Origin: Sthenelais limicola
Taxonomy: Eukaryota > Annelida > Polychaeta > Phyllodocida > Sigalionidae
Direction of reading: 5' to 3'
DNA: 64,000 nt
Assembly: GCA_942159475.1 (NCBI GenBank)
Contig: OW804095.1
Span: forward strand, 151,704,808-151,768,807
In this document: in pieces, positions 48,307 through 59,174 of the stretch
Numbering within the stretch: the first letter of the stretch is position 1
Layout of the letters: every line of letters begins with the position of its first letter
The notes under the pieces: model-generated
The model's database searches: none
What the model was told of the DNA's origin: nothing
What the model saw: only the letters and a program-made list of their open reading frames with translations
Translations under genes and position numbers: made by a program

Positions 48307-48399
48307 TGACTATTCCTTCTTTACACTGAACACCTCGCATTAGTGGACAATAAAGTACCAATGGGATGATCCGTCATAACGGTGTTTTACTGTACGTTA

Positions 48400-49480
48400 T
48401 TCGGGTCACCAGCCTAATTCACAGGAAGTAGAAGACAAGACAAGTATGCAAAGATGCTGCAGTAAAATATTGTGTAATTTATGACTGCAATCCTAGTGGC
48501 CCATATCTTGGCTTGAGACCATCCCCCTCCTCTCAATACACAACAGGACTTAAATTAACCTTCTGAAATCATTAAAAAATAATATATTTTCTTCTTAAAA
48601 TTAATGGTATTACATTAAAGACCATATATGCAATAGTAGACGAACATAAATTCCCATAAAAAAGACGATTTATCTGATATAAATGCTGATGACTCAATAA
48701 TGATTTGGGGCCCTGATGTTGGTTGATAATCAGTAAGGGTAGTTTATGGACTCACTGCTGCTACTCAGAAGCTAGCGATCTGGAGAGTAATAAATTGTCT
48801 CTAATTACAGTCCTCTTCAATACCAATAGACCTTGCGCATTTTAGTGTGCCTCATATTTTATTGGCATATCCGGAATCACTTCCCCCTACTTCCTCCCTC
48901 TCCTTCCTCCCTCCCCCTCTCCTCCCTCCCCTACACTGTTCTCCATATGCCTCCATGAGTTGTAGGCGGGGGGGGGGGGTCTCCCCATTCTGAGAACTTA
49001 TCATTTTTTCGATTATTTTTTCGATTTTCACATGGGAATTGACATGAGGATTAATACTGTTTCTTAAAATTAAGACAATCTTACCCCGCACAGACTAATT
49101 ATAGACACTTATAGTGCAACGGTATAATGAGGGAATCCTATTCATCAAAGGGCAATAAATATGTCTCTCAAGACAAATGGGTAGTACCCCCCCCCCCCTC
49201 CCCAAACCTCCCCCAATACCTTATACCGAACACTGAGAATAATACCCCCTCATGAATAAAGTATTTTCTGTATATATAATTAATAATCTCCACCCTTTGC
49301 AAGGTCAATGGCCCGTTAAAACAGTGTTATAAGAAGGCTATAAATAATGGTCCTCCATTCCTCACTGGTTGGTCTCTATGTTTTACCTCGTGTAGTGCAG
49401 TCAAGGAGAGATCTCTTGCCCTGGCAAAACAAAGACAAGAAGAAGAGTGCTCTTGTTGTTGTCTTTGATTTAGCAGCCTC
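48400..49480. other. unannotated sequence
   Basis: AT-rich with short C/T-rich (48880-48945) and poly-C (49188) runs. No gene was seen. Confidence 0.4.
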
Positions 49481-49580
49481 CCCCCTCCCTCCTCCCCCTT
49501 CCCCCTCCCCTCCCCCTCCCCTCCACCTCCCCATCCCCTCTCCCTTCCCGCCCCCCTTCCCCCTCCCTCCCCCTCTGCCA
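49480..49580 (+). repeat. C-rich low-complexity tract
   Basis: CCCCTCCC-type text about 100 bp long. The proline-rich frame over it is a composition artefact. Confidence 0.85.
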
Positions 49581-49599
49581 GTCTGATCAGCTTAAGGAT

Positions 49600-49670
49600 G
49601 GATCGCGCATGCGTACAGGAAGTATGGTGGCGCTGAAGCGGGGAAGAGGAAGACGAGGAGGAGGAGGATA
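49600..49670 (+). promoter_or_regulatory. possible TATA-less promoter motif cluster
   Basis: Just after the C-rich tract lie GCGCATGCGT (49605, NRF1-like), AGGAAGT (49617, ETS-like) and TATGGTGGCG (49623, YY1-like) within 30 bp. This combination is familiar from animal housekeeping promoters. No exon was recognised downstream. Confidence 0.25.
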
Positions 49671-50845
49671 CTGAGTGTAATCAGCTTTTACAGTCATTAC
49701 TGATTAGAGCGCTTTTTTTCACATGCACATCTGATCAAGATCATTTTTCTCAATCATCGTGTTTTTTCTGGTCTTTTTTATTGTTGAAGTTTGTTGCTTG
49801 TCTAAGAGTGTGATGCACGCTACAAGATGTTACGGCCCGTTGCTATGACAATGCCGTCCTTAGTAACACATGCATCAATTATTAGTTAATATTCTAGTGG
49901 AGAGGATTGCCGGATGTGAGTTAAAACTGCACTCTCAGTTAAAAACTGAACATTTTCTACTTTTTTGTTTCATTCTTTTCAAACCCATTTAAAAGCCGTT
50001 TGACCAAACTTTGGAGGAACCCTGCTCAATCCCTTTCTATGATGAATTCCCTTATTATCGCTCAATGGTGGCATTTTCTCTCAAACTTATTCATTTCCAA
50101 TTCTTACAGAATATAGATACATCCAGTCCTATAAGTCATAATATGAGTCACTTTCTGTACACTAGGAATTTCAACTATTTGGGTAATAAATAAAATAATA
50201 TCTCCAATTATGGAGAATTCATGGTGAATTCTACACACAGTTGTATACATTCTGCATTCTACATTTCACCTCCCTCTGTAAGACCTGTCCTGGTGACGGT
50301 TAATGAAATATTATAGGCCTACCCACTAAGGTCATGCATCATATTTATAGAGGAACCAGGGAAGCACCATAGTGGCTCTACAAATCACAAACTGCCTACA
50401 CTCTACCCTGAGCAGTAAGATATGGGTTACAGTAGACCCAGTTATCATACTAATTCCACAATCTATAGATCGTATTGTCAGATAATGGAAGAAATTGGTT
50501 GGTTGTATAGTATGGATACCTCTCAATACATATTCATGAGATAGGTATGTTGAGAGCTCAGTCCATAAAGCATTCAATTATTGGTATCCCCCTGCGGACA
50601 GACCGGCAGGAGTGGGGGCAGGTTGTCGGCCTCTCACCACCCCATCCCCGGCTGGATTAAGAGGGGAATCTGGCCTTCTATAGCCCCTGTTGCTAATGCC
50701 TCTCCCTCTATCCATTCCCTCCGTGGTATTAGCGTATTTCCATCATAAGGATCCAGTCTCCCGATCCTGGGAGAGTATTACTGGTCTGGAGAAAGACCCG
50801 ATCCTCCTGGTTTATCATCACTTATATGTGGTTATGGGAGGAGGG

Positions 50846-51070
50846 TGGGGATTCAGAAAAAGCACAATTGGCTGCTCTGTACACATTTACTAATTTCTGC
50901 TAAATTAGCCTGATTATAATAAATATCTATATAGGTATATCTGTGTATGTTTGATATTGCCTTGATTCAGTTATAATGAACTGAATTTTGAAGCTTATTT
51001 ATGTCTTAAATTGGGGTTATTTGAGAGGATTGGTGAAGGCCAATTGTACATTTTCTGACGCGCTGATCCC
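50846..51070 (-). mobile_element. MITE-A copy, diverged
   Basis: The left end is reduced to ATTCAGAAAAAGCACAATTG and the right end is TTTCTGACGCGCTGATCCC. The interior keeps GAGAGGATTGGTGAAGGCC. Confidence 0.78.
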
Positions 51071-51549
51071 AGTAAAGTGATCTGAAGGCATGTGTGCCTT
51101 ACCCTGATTACGATCACTATAAACTCTCAGAAATATTGGTTTTGTAATCAAGGAGTCCATGATCTCCTTTGGTGAAGTGTCTGCTTTCGGTTTTACCTTC
51201 ATGTCTCGATCGTGTTTCTTTTAAATGCAAAAGAAATGATGGGAAAAGAATAAGGAAATCTGTCTGTTTGGTACAGTTTTTGGTCTCTACAATACCCATC
51301 GGTCCTATCCCCATTAGTTTGTTTTACAATATATAACAGAAACCCAGCATGATAAGAGCTTAAACTAAAAGCCTTATTATGACTCGCCCCACATGCTCCC
51401 ACCCACCCACCTAATGGGTAAATGTTTTGGTTTCCCGACACTTACATGTAATTATCCATTGATCTGAGTGTACATGGAGTCTGAGCCACTCACATCTGCT
51501 CGTTGCTCTTGTGAATAGTGTTCTGTGAGTAACTATTACAGGTCCTGTG

Positions 51550-51685
51550 CCAGTTGGGAACAACCCTTGACTATCCTACTGTTTACTATCATTGGAATCG
51601 GCTTGATCTCATCTTTTCAAATATGATGATATCTCGAATTCCATTTTTTGCGACTTGTGACTCATTTTCCTTTAACACATATGGC
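51550..51685 (+). mobile_element. MITE-B copy, right part
   Basis: Matches the right third of the 55237 copy (TTTACTATCATTGGAATCGG, then CTTGATCTCATCTTTT) and keeps an intact terminal repeat, TTTTGCGACTTGTGACTCAT, then TTTCCTTTAACACATA. Confidence 0.75.
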
Positions 51686-51892
51686 TGTATTTATATATGC
51701 AGGAATGAGTGACATTTTGTTTTTCCCCAATGACTTTATTTTCTTATCCTGCAAACTAGGCTTCTACATTTGGTAATTCTTGTTATCAATGTTACCAGAA
51801 CATTATAAAGTTTTTGTCATGTTTGATACCAAATTCCTCATCATATTTTGGGGGAGTTTTCTTATTTGAAATGAGTGACTTTAAGAAGCTAA

Positions 51893-52251
51893 TAGGGAGA
51901 TTTAGCAACCACAACGCACGAACGCAACACTAACGCATCCACTAACTATTTGTACATCTGGGCATCTGTATTGCAGGCCTCTCGAGCTATCCCTACAATG
52001 GTAATAATGTACAAATACTTAGTGGATGCGTTAGTGTTGTGTTGGTGTGTTGTGGTTGCTAAATCTCCCTAGTATGTAATGTACAAATAGTTAGTGGATG
52101 CGTTAGTGCTGTGTTGGTGTGTTGTGGTTGCTAAATCTCCCTATTACTGGATGCGTTAGTGTTGTGTTGGTGCGTTGTGGTTGCTAAATCTCCCTATTAG
52201 TGGATGCGTTAATGTTGTGTTGGTGCGTTGTGGCTGCTAAATCTCTCTATT
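51893..52251. mobile_element. MITE-D with four tandem right ends
   Basis: The left end reads TAGGGAGATTTAGCAACCAC, then AACGC...AACGCATCCACTAACTATTTGTAC. A first matching right end closes at 52071 (GGTTGCTAAATCTCCCTA), giving a 179-bp unit. It is followed by three further right-end copies (each CGTTAGTG(T/C)TGTGTTGGTG ... GCTAAATCTC(C/T)CT), finishing at about 52251. The same architecture is seen at 59847. Confidence 0.8.
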
Positions 52252-52494
52252 ACAGAGTGACAGCTATATACGTCCATGTAATAGCGTCACAATCATTGAA
52301 TCAGCAGCAGGCAGAATAACAGAGAGCAAACAAAATCTAGAAGTTGAATTAAAGTTCTAAAATTGGACTAATGATTCCCTGACAGTAAACACTTTCAAAA
52401 AGGAATATTTATTTTTATTTTTGTTTTAAAAGGAATATTATAATTCTATCCGTCAACCCCATCAATCAATACTCTATCATTTCTGGCGCATTCA

Positions 52495-52750
52495 AAATCG
52501 CTCCATTGTAAACATTTAAATCAAATATTTCTTCAAATGCAAATCCATGTTGGAGAAATTCGAGTGTTTACCGAGTTATTTGGCAAATATTGAAGATGGA
52601 CGGCGTCTACCGTCGTCACAATATGTACATTTCCCTGGTATTTGATTCGCAGAGAGACGAGGGGGCGGGGCTTATTGTTTCTGTGTTGATTTCATCTTTG
52701 TTTTCTTGAGACCAATATTGCATTATTTCCTTTCTTATGCAAATTTCCCG
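52495..52750. promoter_or_regulatory. possible enhancer: clustered FOX, POU and GC-box motifs
   Basis: Unique, non-repeat sequence carrying TGTAAACA (52507) and TGTTTAC (52565), both FOX-like; two perfect octamers ATGCAAAT (52537 and 52737); GGGGCGGGGC (52662); and TTATTGTTT (52672, SOX/FOX-like). Cis-regulatory function is inferred from motif density only. Confidence 0.25.
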
Positions 52751-53039
52751 ATTATTTCTCCCTCAATCTGACTCAGCGGACTGTTTATAGTTCAATTCGT
52801 TATGTTGCATTTATGTTGGGTGTTCCCACAGGGAATTGTTTACCGTTCCTTTTTCTTTTTTTCTTTTCTAGAAATGATTGTTACACCTTTCATGAGTTTA
52901 CTAACTATGTCCAAACTTGCTCCCCCAAGGGAAAACAACATTTTCTTGCTGACAATGTTGCATATTTTGCTCGATAGTGTATGTGTATTATTGATGGGAT
53001 CCTTTTAGAGAGGGGTCAGAGTGTGTAGGGGCTATATAT

Positions 53040-53278
53040 ATGGGTCAAATCGTCAGAAACTGTACACAGTTTTTGCTTCAACCAATCCTCTCAAATAACA
53101 CAAATTCAATACAAAAACTCAGGGTTAAAATGCATTTCAACATAGCGAATTTCGAATCAACGGAATACCAGATATATACTCAGACACAACTCACTTTATC
53201 ACTCTCTTCGCCAAATAAAGCAGATTAAAATTAATGTGTAGAGGTACCTAATGTGCATTTTCTGATGACCTGACCAAT
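53040..53278 (+). mobile_element. MITE-A copy, diverged
   Basis: Starts ATGGGTCAAATCGTCAGAAA and ends TTTCTGATGACCTGACC. Confidence 0.75.
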
Positions 53279-53315
53279 ATTATAACCCACTACGCACATG
53301 AGCAGCATAATTATA

Positions 53316-53552
53316 ATGGGTCTAGTCGTCAGAAAATATACAATCGGCAGCTCTACACTTTCAGTAAATTCTACTAAATTAGGCTGAAAACGATAAATAT
53401 TAATTATATTTGACTATGTTTCGTATTGCGTTGATTAAGAATATCTGTTCACATGTCAAAATGTATTTTTAACCTCATTCCGGTCGTAAATTTGCGTTAT
53501 TTGAGAGAATTTCTGAAGGCGAATTGTACATCTTCTGGTGACTTCATCCACA
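53316..53552 (-). mobile_element. MITE-A copy, diverged
   Basis: Starts ATGGGTCTAGTCGTCAGAAA and ends CTTCTGGTGACTTCATCCA. It lies about 40 bp from the previous copy, in opposite orientation. Confidence 0.75.
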
Positions 53553-54093
53553 TGTTCTCTCATATCTAAGTGGGCCAAGTTCCAAAAACATGTTCACTTC
53601 TAGTTTCTAACATCAAATTACGCAAAGAAAAGACAACTTTATCACATAAAATAACATCCTTCACTAAATACCACAGGTTACTTTGATGTTTATAGTAGAA
53701 TAATTCTTTAATCATCGCAGTTTCCTAGGCCATAATCTATTCTTATCAATGTAGCACATACATTCTGAGAATCCCATTCTTATTCGACCTCAGTCCAAAC
53801 CCTGTCTATATATAATAAGTCGGTTTTTATTTGAACCTTGGCGCAGGGAATTATGTAAATCATGACTGAAAATATTAATTATGAATGAAAATTAAATCGT
53901 TTTCAGCAAGTCTTGTGTGGGTTTGGTAAACAAACATAATCATTTCCACCTGGTTCATTAAACCTCCTCAATATCAATGAATATAAAGATATCTATCCAG
54001 TTACTGGTTATAATAAGTGAAATGTATATATATCATGTGACCTAATGGTTCATATATTGGTGCTTTATCCCACATGTTCCCATGCAAACAGAA

Positions 54094-54629
54094 AGGAGGA
54101 GCAGGAGGAACAGGAGGAGCAGGAGGAACAGGAGGAGCAGGAGGAGCAGGAGGAGCAGGAGCAGGAGGAGCAGGAGGAACAGGAGGAGCAGGAGGAACAG
54201 GAGGAGCAGGAGGAACAGGAGGAGCAGGTGGTGGAGGAGGAGCAGGAGGAACAGGAGGAGCAGGAGGAACAGGAGGAACAGGAGGAGCAGGAGGAGCAGG
54301 AGGAGCAGGAGGAACAGGAGGAGCAGGAGCAGGAGGAGCAGGAGGAACAGGAGGAGCAGGAGGAACAGGAGGAGCAGGAGGAACAGGAGGAGCAGGAGGA
54401 ACAGGAGGAGCAGGAGGAACAGGAGGAACAGGAGGAGCAGGAGGAACAGGAGGAACAGGAGGAGCAGGAGGAGCAGGAGGAGCAGGAGGAACAGGAGGAG
54501 GAGGAGGAGCAGGAGGAGCAGGAGGAGGAGCAGGAGGAGTAGGAGGAACAGGAGGAACAGGAGGAGCAGGAGGAGCAGGAGGAACAGGAGGAGCAGGAGG
54601 AACAGGAGGAGCAGGAGGAGCAGGAGAGG
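54094..54629 (+). repeat. purine-only (GGAGCA/GGAACA) minisatellite
   Basis: About 535 bp built from GGAGGAGCA and GGAGGAACA words, with rare TGG or GTA interruptions. It is almost pure purine plus C at regular spacing on one strand. Glu/Gln-, Gly/Ala-, Arg/Ser-, Pro- and Ser/Cys-repeat frames of 165-223 codons are open on both strands at once, so none is credible as a gene without transcript evidence. Confidence 0.95.
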
Positions 54630-54843
54630 TGTCTTTCAACCACCTTTCAACCACCAGTCATACACATATGTTACTGGTATCTCCGTAATCAACCTACACC
54701 CTGGAGAATGGGACCTCTATCTGTGTAGAGATAGTAGAGATAGGATGCCCTGAAACGATGTGTGTTTGTAGGGGAGATAAGGCGGGGAGGAGGGTGATCA
54801 CTTGTACCACCTGAGCCTGCTACCTGGAGGAGTACATACCTAT

Positions 54844-55083
54844 ATGGGTCAGATTTTCAGAAAATGTACAATTTGCCTTCACCAATCCTCTCAAATAACC
54901 CACATTTAAGACAAAAATGAGCATCAAAATGCAGTTTAACATAACAGAACTAATACTTTAAATCAATGCGTTACCAAATATACTCAGATATACCCGATAT
55001 TCTTCATTTTTTCAGCCTAATTTAGGACAATTTCCCAAATGTGTAGAGCTGTCAATTGTACATTTGTTGAAAATCTGACCCAC
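54844..55083 (+). mobile_element. MITE-A copy (subfamily I)
   Basis: Starts ATGGGTCAGATTTTCAG and ends TTGTTGAAAATCTGACCCACA. Confidence 0.88.
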
Positions 55084-55236
55084 ATACCTATATACCTATC
55101 TACCTGGCTGCTGGCCTCTGCCTTCCTCCATGGTAGATTTGACACTGGAGGAGTCGGGACCTTCACCTCCTGTGTCTGGCCTACCAAGCTCTATCTACCT
55201 ATACCGACCCAAGGGAATGTTATATGCTATATGTGA

Positions 55237-55610
55237 TGTGTTTCAGGGAAATGAGTCACAAGTGGCAAAAATTGATACTTTTGAAAGTGATTATTCACAG
55301 GATCTCTTTGGGTACTGAGAGCTATAAGTCGTATGAATTCATCTTTCAAATTTCAGGATTGTGCATTAAATATGTCCATGTATTTCCAAGGTCATCTATT
55401 AGATTATACTTAGTTACATTATTTGTTATTGTCGACTTGGAAATATTGCAATTTTTTTTTCAAAAATAGAAACATCAAACTTAAAATATAGAAATATATA
55501 TTAGCTATCCCAATGTTTACTATCGTTAGAATCGGCTTGATCTCATCTTTTAAAATATGATGATATCTCAAAATCCATTTTTTTTGAGACTTTGTAACAC
55601 ATCACATATA
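55237..55610 (+). mobile_element. MITE-B copy, most complete
   Basis: Left end TGTGTTTCAGGGAAATGAG; right end TTTTTGAGACTTTGTAACAC then ATCACA. About 374 bp; used here as the reference for the family. No coding capacity. Confidence 0.78.
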
Positions 55611-55705
55611 GTATAAATGTGTATTACGAGAGTCGACTGGTAGCACCAGTGCAGGACCGGGAGGGAAGGTCACTAACGGTAACTAAGGTGATTGTTGCCA
55701 TGGTT

Positions 55706-55718
55706 GTTGCCAAGTAAC
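55706..55718 (+). promoter_or_regulatory. X-box-like motif
   Basis: GTTGCCAAGTAAC fits the RFX X-box pattern (half-sites GTTGCC and AGTAAC with one spacer base). A second GTTGCCATGGTTG lies just upstream at 55694. Chance occurrence is possible. Confidence 0.25.
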
Positions 55719-55877
55719 CAACCCTGGAGTAAACCACCAATCACAGTTATTACAACCCGAGCAGTTGGACACCATCATAACAACCCCAAACCTCCTCCAG
55801 CAAGCGACCAGACACAACCCCACTTTCCTCCAGGTGCACTCCATGGTCGACCCCGTCTCTTCCTATACCCCTGTACT

Positions 55878-56114
55878 TGGGTCAGATTTTCAGAAAATGT
55901 ACAAATCACCTTCACCAATCCTCTGAAATAACCCACATTTAAGAAAAAATGAGCTTTAAAATGCAGTTAACCACAACAGAACTGATACTTTCAATGAATG
56001 CAAGACCAAATATACTCAGATAAACCCGGTATTCATCATTTTTCAGCTAAATTTAACAGAATTTCCTAAATGAGTAGATCTGCCTATTGTGCATTTTCAG
56101 AAAATCTGACCCAC
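55878..56114 (+). mobile_element. MITE-A copy (subfamily I)
   Basis: Starts TTGGGTCAGATTTTCAG and ends TTTTCAGAAAATCTGACCCA. Confidence 0.88.
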
Positions 56115-56451
56115 TCATGTCTCAACATTCATAAATCCATGTATTCCAAGCCCAGTGGGTGGTGGCGGTGGTGGCGAGTTCCTCCCTGAGCCCCTCCTGA
56201 GGCCCTCGCCAACAATAAATGGGATAATCTATAGTAGTCCCGGGTCGGGCAAGTCTGGCCAAACAGATTGATGTTGTGCATAGTTTCCGGGGCAGGTATA
56301 AGACACCTGGATATGAAAGGTAGCATTCTTTTTCGCCAGGAGAGATTTTATGATTGCGTACGTAATTTAGCGTATAGATAAATGACGTTGTACGCGTGGG
56401 GTGAGCATTGGTTGGGGTTAAAGACCCTTGGCTGAAAGTCTCTATTATAGT

Positions 56452-56662
56452 AGGGTGAAGTCGCCAGAGAAAATGTACAATTCACTTTAACCACTTCTCT
56501 TAAATAACCCAAATTTCAGACGAAAATAAAGTTTAAAATACAGTTCAACCTAACCAAAAAGATTGCTAGAATCAATGTAATGCCGAATATACTTGAATTT
56601 ATCAGCAGAATGTATTAAATGTGTACAGTTTCCACTTGTACATTTTGGGAAAGTCTGACCCA
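56452..56662 (+). mobile_element. MITE-A copy (subfamily II), deleted
   Basis: Left end altered (AGGGTGAAGTCGCCAGAGAA). About 35 bp around the ACCAAATTGCAGCC segment are lost. The right end is TTTTGGGAAAGTCTGACCCA. Confidence 0.8.
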
Positions 56663-56838
56663 GTAGCCGGCTAGAGAAGAAGAGGTGATCTAATATACAG
56701 TGTCAACATAGAGAGATTCAGTTCGCCTGCCAAAAAATAATAGGACGGGGGCCTTCTGTATAGACATAGCCCCCTCCTCTCTAATTATAGGATAGAGCTG
56801 GTAAGACTATCAGCCGATGGTGAGAAGCTTTCTTCATC

Positions 56839-56882
56839 TGAGGAGGAGGAGGAGGAGGAGGAGGAAGGAGAGGAGCGAGGAG
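56839..56882 (+). repeat. (GGA)n tract
   Basis: GAGGAGGAGGAGG triplet repeat about 40 bp long. Confidence 0.8.
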
Positions 56883-56953
56883 TGAGTCAAGCCTTCACCC
56901 AGAGTACACAAGGGGAGAGTTATGAAGGATTGTTATTAGTCCCGTGTATGTAT

Positions 56954-57193
56954 ATGGATCAGATTTTCAGAAAATGTACAATTCGCTTTCCCCAATTCTC
57001 TCAAATAACCCACATTTAAGAGGAAAATGAGCTTCAAAATGCAGTTTAACATAACAGAACTGATACTTTAAATCAATGCCATACCAAATATACTCAGATA
57101 TACCCGGTATTCATAATTTTGTTTAGCCTAATTAAGCCTTATTTTCTAAATGTGTAGAGCTGGCAATTGTGCATTTCTGAAAATCTGACCCAT
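56954..57193 (+). mobile_element. MITE-A copy (subfamily I)
   Basis: Starts ATGGATCAGATTTTCAG and ends TTTCTGAAAATCTGACCCAT. Confidence 0.88.
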
Positions 57194-57257
57194 GTATGTA
57201 TGTGTGACTACATGGATATAGGAGATTTGCTTAGATATAAGTGATTTGCCTAGACGT

Positions 57258-57281
57258 GGGGGGGGGGGGGGGGGGGGGGCG
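57258..57281 (+). repeat. poly-G run
   Basis: About 22 consecutive G bases. Confidence 0.9.
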
Positions 57282-57524
57282 TTTGTGTCAGGCTTTGGTT
57301 GTGAATCGCTGGCACTTCCTGGTGCAATTAGAAGGTAAAATAAATCAAATATATCATGTATTTATAGGATGTTATGGGGCCAGTATAAGTAGCCACACTT
57401 GCTGTATGAATGGAAAGGGAAATAGCTGGGATATGTCAGTATAGATATGAAATGTATATATGATATATAAGAATGTTTGTAATATAACTCATGCCCTCTC
57501 TCTATATATGTCTAAATATAATTA

Positions 57525-57622
57525 ATTCTATCAGGGCACAACGAAAATTCATCTCCGGATGAGCGTGCTATAGTTGTTGTACAAATTTCCTGAATAAATA
57601 AATTTGTGAAAAAAAAAGAAGA
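57525..57622 (+). repeat. possible retrotransposon 3' tail
   Basis: TTTCCTGAATAAATAAATTTG followed by a poly-A run resembles the GTCCTGAATAAA tails at about 6820 and 24973. The upstream bodies do not obviously match. Confidence 0.3.
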
Positions 57623-58061
57623 TATGTTAGTTAATGAATGTCAAACACACTCAGTTAACACCAGTCAAAACTAAATATTTTAAAGTTTTTGTTCCGTTCT
57701 TTGACTGCCTAAAAGTCAGTTGACCAAACTTTTGGAGTATTCGATCACATATCAGCAGTAATTATCAATTAATCAATAATGATGTAATTATAATTAATGT
57801 AAATATGTTATTAGGAAAGGATAAGGTTTGATAGTTGCCAAATTCCTCTTAGAACAATTTAGCGTCCGCTGAGAAACTTTGAGCAACTGCTCCGTCTAGG
57901 AAATGAACATAATTGTGCTGTTTGCCAGACAGACTTGGTTATAAACTTTCCATTCTAGTACATGTACTACAGCCCTCAACTATATTATATCCAACCTTCA
58001 GAAACGATCTAAAAATATCGTCCTATTCAGGCAATTCGAACAATAGCTCAGACTTTTATAT

Positions 58062-58302
58062 ATATGGATAAGGTTTTCAGAAAATGCACAATCTGCAGTT
58101 CTACACATCTATCAAACTCTTCTAAATTAAAGTGAAAACTGATAGATAAGAGGGATATTTGATTGTATTCTGTATTGTATTCATTCAATGAATCTGTCTG
58201 GTTATGTTGAGTTGTATTTTGAACCTGATTGTGGTCTTAAATTTGTGTTATTTGAGAGGATTGGTGAAGACCAATTGTAGATTTTCTGACGATTTCACCC
58301 AT
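58062..58302 (-). mobile_element. MITE-A copy (subfamily III)
   Basis: Shares CACATCTATCAAACTCT and AATGAATCTGTCTGG with the 39719 copy. The ends are degraded (ATGGATAAGGTTTTCAG; TTTCTGACGATTTCACCCAT). Confidence 0.82.
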
Positions 58303-58355
58303 ACATACAAGCTTTTATTGTATGTGCTATGCAAGGCAAAAATGACCAATGCATA

Positions 58356-58596
58356 TATGGGTCAGATTTTCAGAAAATGTACAATTGGCAGCTCTACACA
58401 TTTAGGAAATTCTCCTAAATTAGTGTGAGAAATGAAAAATACCGGGTCTATCTGAGTATTTTTTGGTATTGCATTGATGTAAAGTATCAGTTCTGTTATG
58501 TTAAACTGCATTTTGAACCTTATTTTTGTCTTAAAAGTGGGTTATTTGAGAGGATTGGTGAAGGTGAATTGTACATTTTCTGAAAATCTGACCCAA
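58356..58596 (-). mobile_element. MITE-A copy (subfamily I)
   Basis: Starts TATGGGTCAGATTTTCAG and ends TTTCTGAAAATCTGACCCA. It lies about 54 bp from the 58062 copy. Confidence 0.88.
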
Positions 58597-58792
58597 ATAA
58601 TCCCATCAATACATGCTACTCCAGATAGGTGAGGCCAATGTCCTATTAGAATACAGTATGGCCTGTAATACCAGTCCACCCACCTCCAGCAGTACCGTAC
58701 ACCAGTAGTAGACATTGGCATTGATTTATACCCAAGCTCTTTACTGCTGTAAGATATGGCACTTCTGTATAAGCGCTGGAGTATATGTATAT

Positions 58793-58984
58793 GTGTTAGA
58801 TAATTAGAAAATGTACAATCGGCAGCTCTACACATTTAGTCAATTCTGTTCAATTCAGCTGACAATTGATAACTGCTAGGTATATCTGAGTATATTTAAC
58901 GATCCAAATAATGTATTTGGTTATGTTGAAGTGTATTTTGGACCTGATTTGTGTCTTAAATTTGGATTATTTGAGAGGATTGGT
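58793..58984 (-). mobile_element. MITE-A copy, truncated at its right end
   Basis: Starts TAGATAATTAGAAAATGTAC and stops at GAGGATTGGTGAATTC, where a (TTCAAA)n tail begins, so its terminal ~25 bp are gone. Confidence 0.8.
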
Positions 58985-59062
58985 GAATTCAAATTCAAAT
59001 TCAAATTCAAAAATCCTTTTATTGCTGATGGAATAATACAATACGGTTTCCCCAAATCTAGA
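58979..59062 (-). mobile_element. retrotransposon 3' tail between MITE-A halves
   Basis: On the minus strand it reads GGGGAAACCGTATTGTATTA, then CAGCAATAAAAGG and TTTTTGAATTTGAATTTGAA. An AATAAA plus hexamer tail marks a non-LTR 3' end. The body does not clearly match the 7748 family. Confidence 0.5.
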
Positions 59063-59174
59063 AACTAGAATATACTCAAATTTACCTAGTATTGACCAAA
59101 TTGCAGCCTTATTTTGCAGAATGTACTTAATGTGTACAGCTGCCAATTGTACATTTTCTGAAAGTTTAACCCAA
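59063..59174 (+). mobile_element. MITE-A right half (subfamily II)
   Basis: ACTAGAATATACTCAAATTT, then ACCTAGTATTGACCAAATTG, through GTGTACAGCTGCCAATTG to a weak end TTTCTGAAAGTTTAACCCA. It faces the opposite way to the 58793 copy, so the two halves are not a simple split element. Confidence 0.8.

Larger units (their letters stand above)
47672..48394. mobile_element. element I: possible pogo/Tigger-like non-autonomous element
   Basis: The left end reads TACAGTAGAGTCCCGCTCAG and the right end, reversed, TACAGTAAAACACCG. Both match the (TA)CAGTA-A--CCC style of Tc1/mariner-pogo elements. GCTCGCATTAACGAGATG inside also has that flavour. Only the first few bases of the ends match well. A 100-bp palindrome and a LINE 3' end lie inside it. 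Confidence 0.4.

Noticed and set aside
54001..54753. Proline-, glycine-, glutamate- and serine/cysteine-repeat proteins up to 223 residues
   Set aside because: All arise from the same purine triplet array in different frames and strands.
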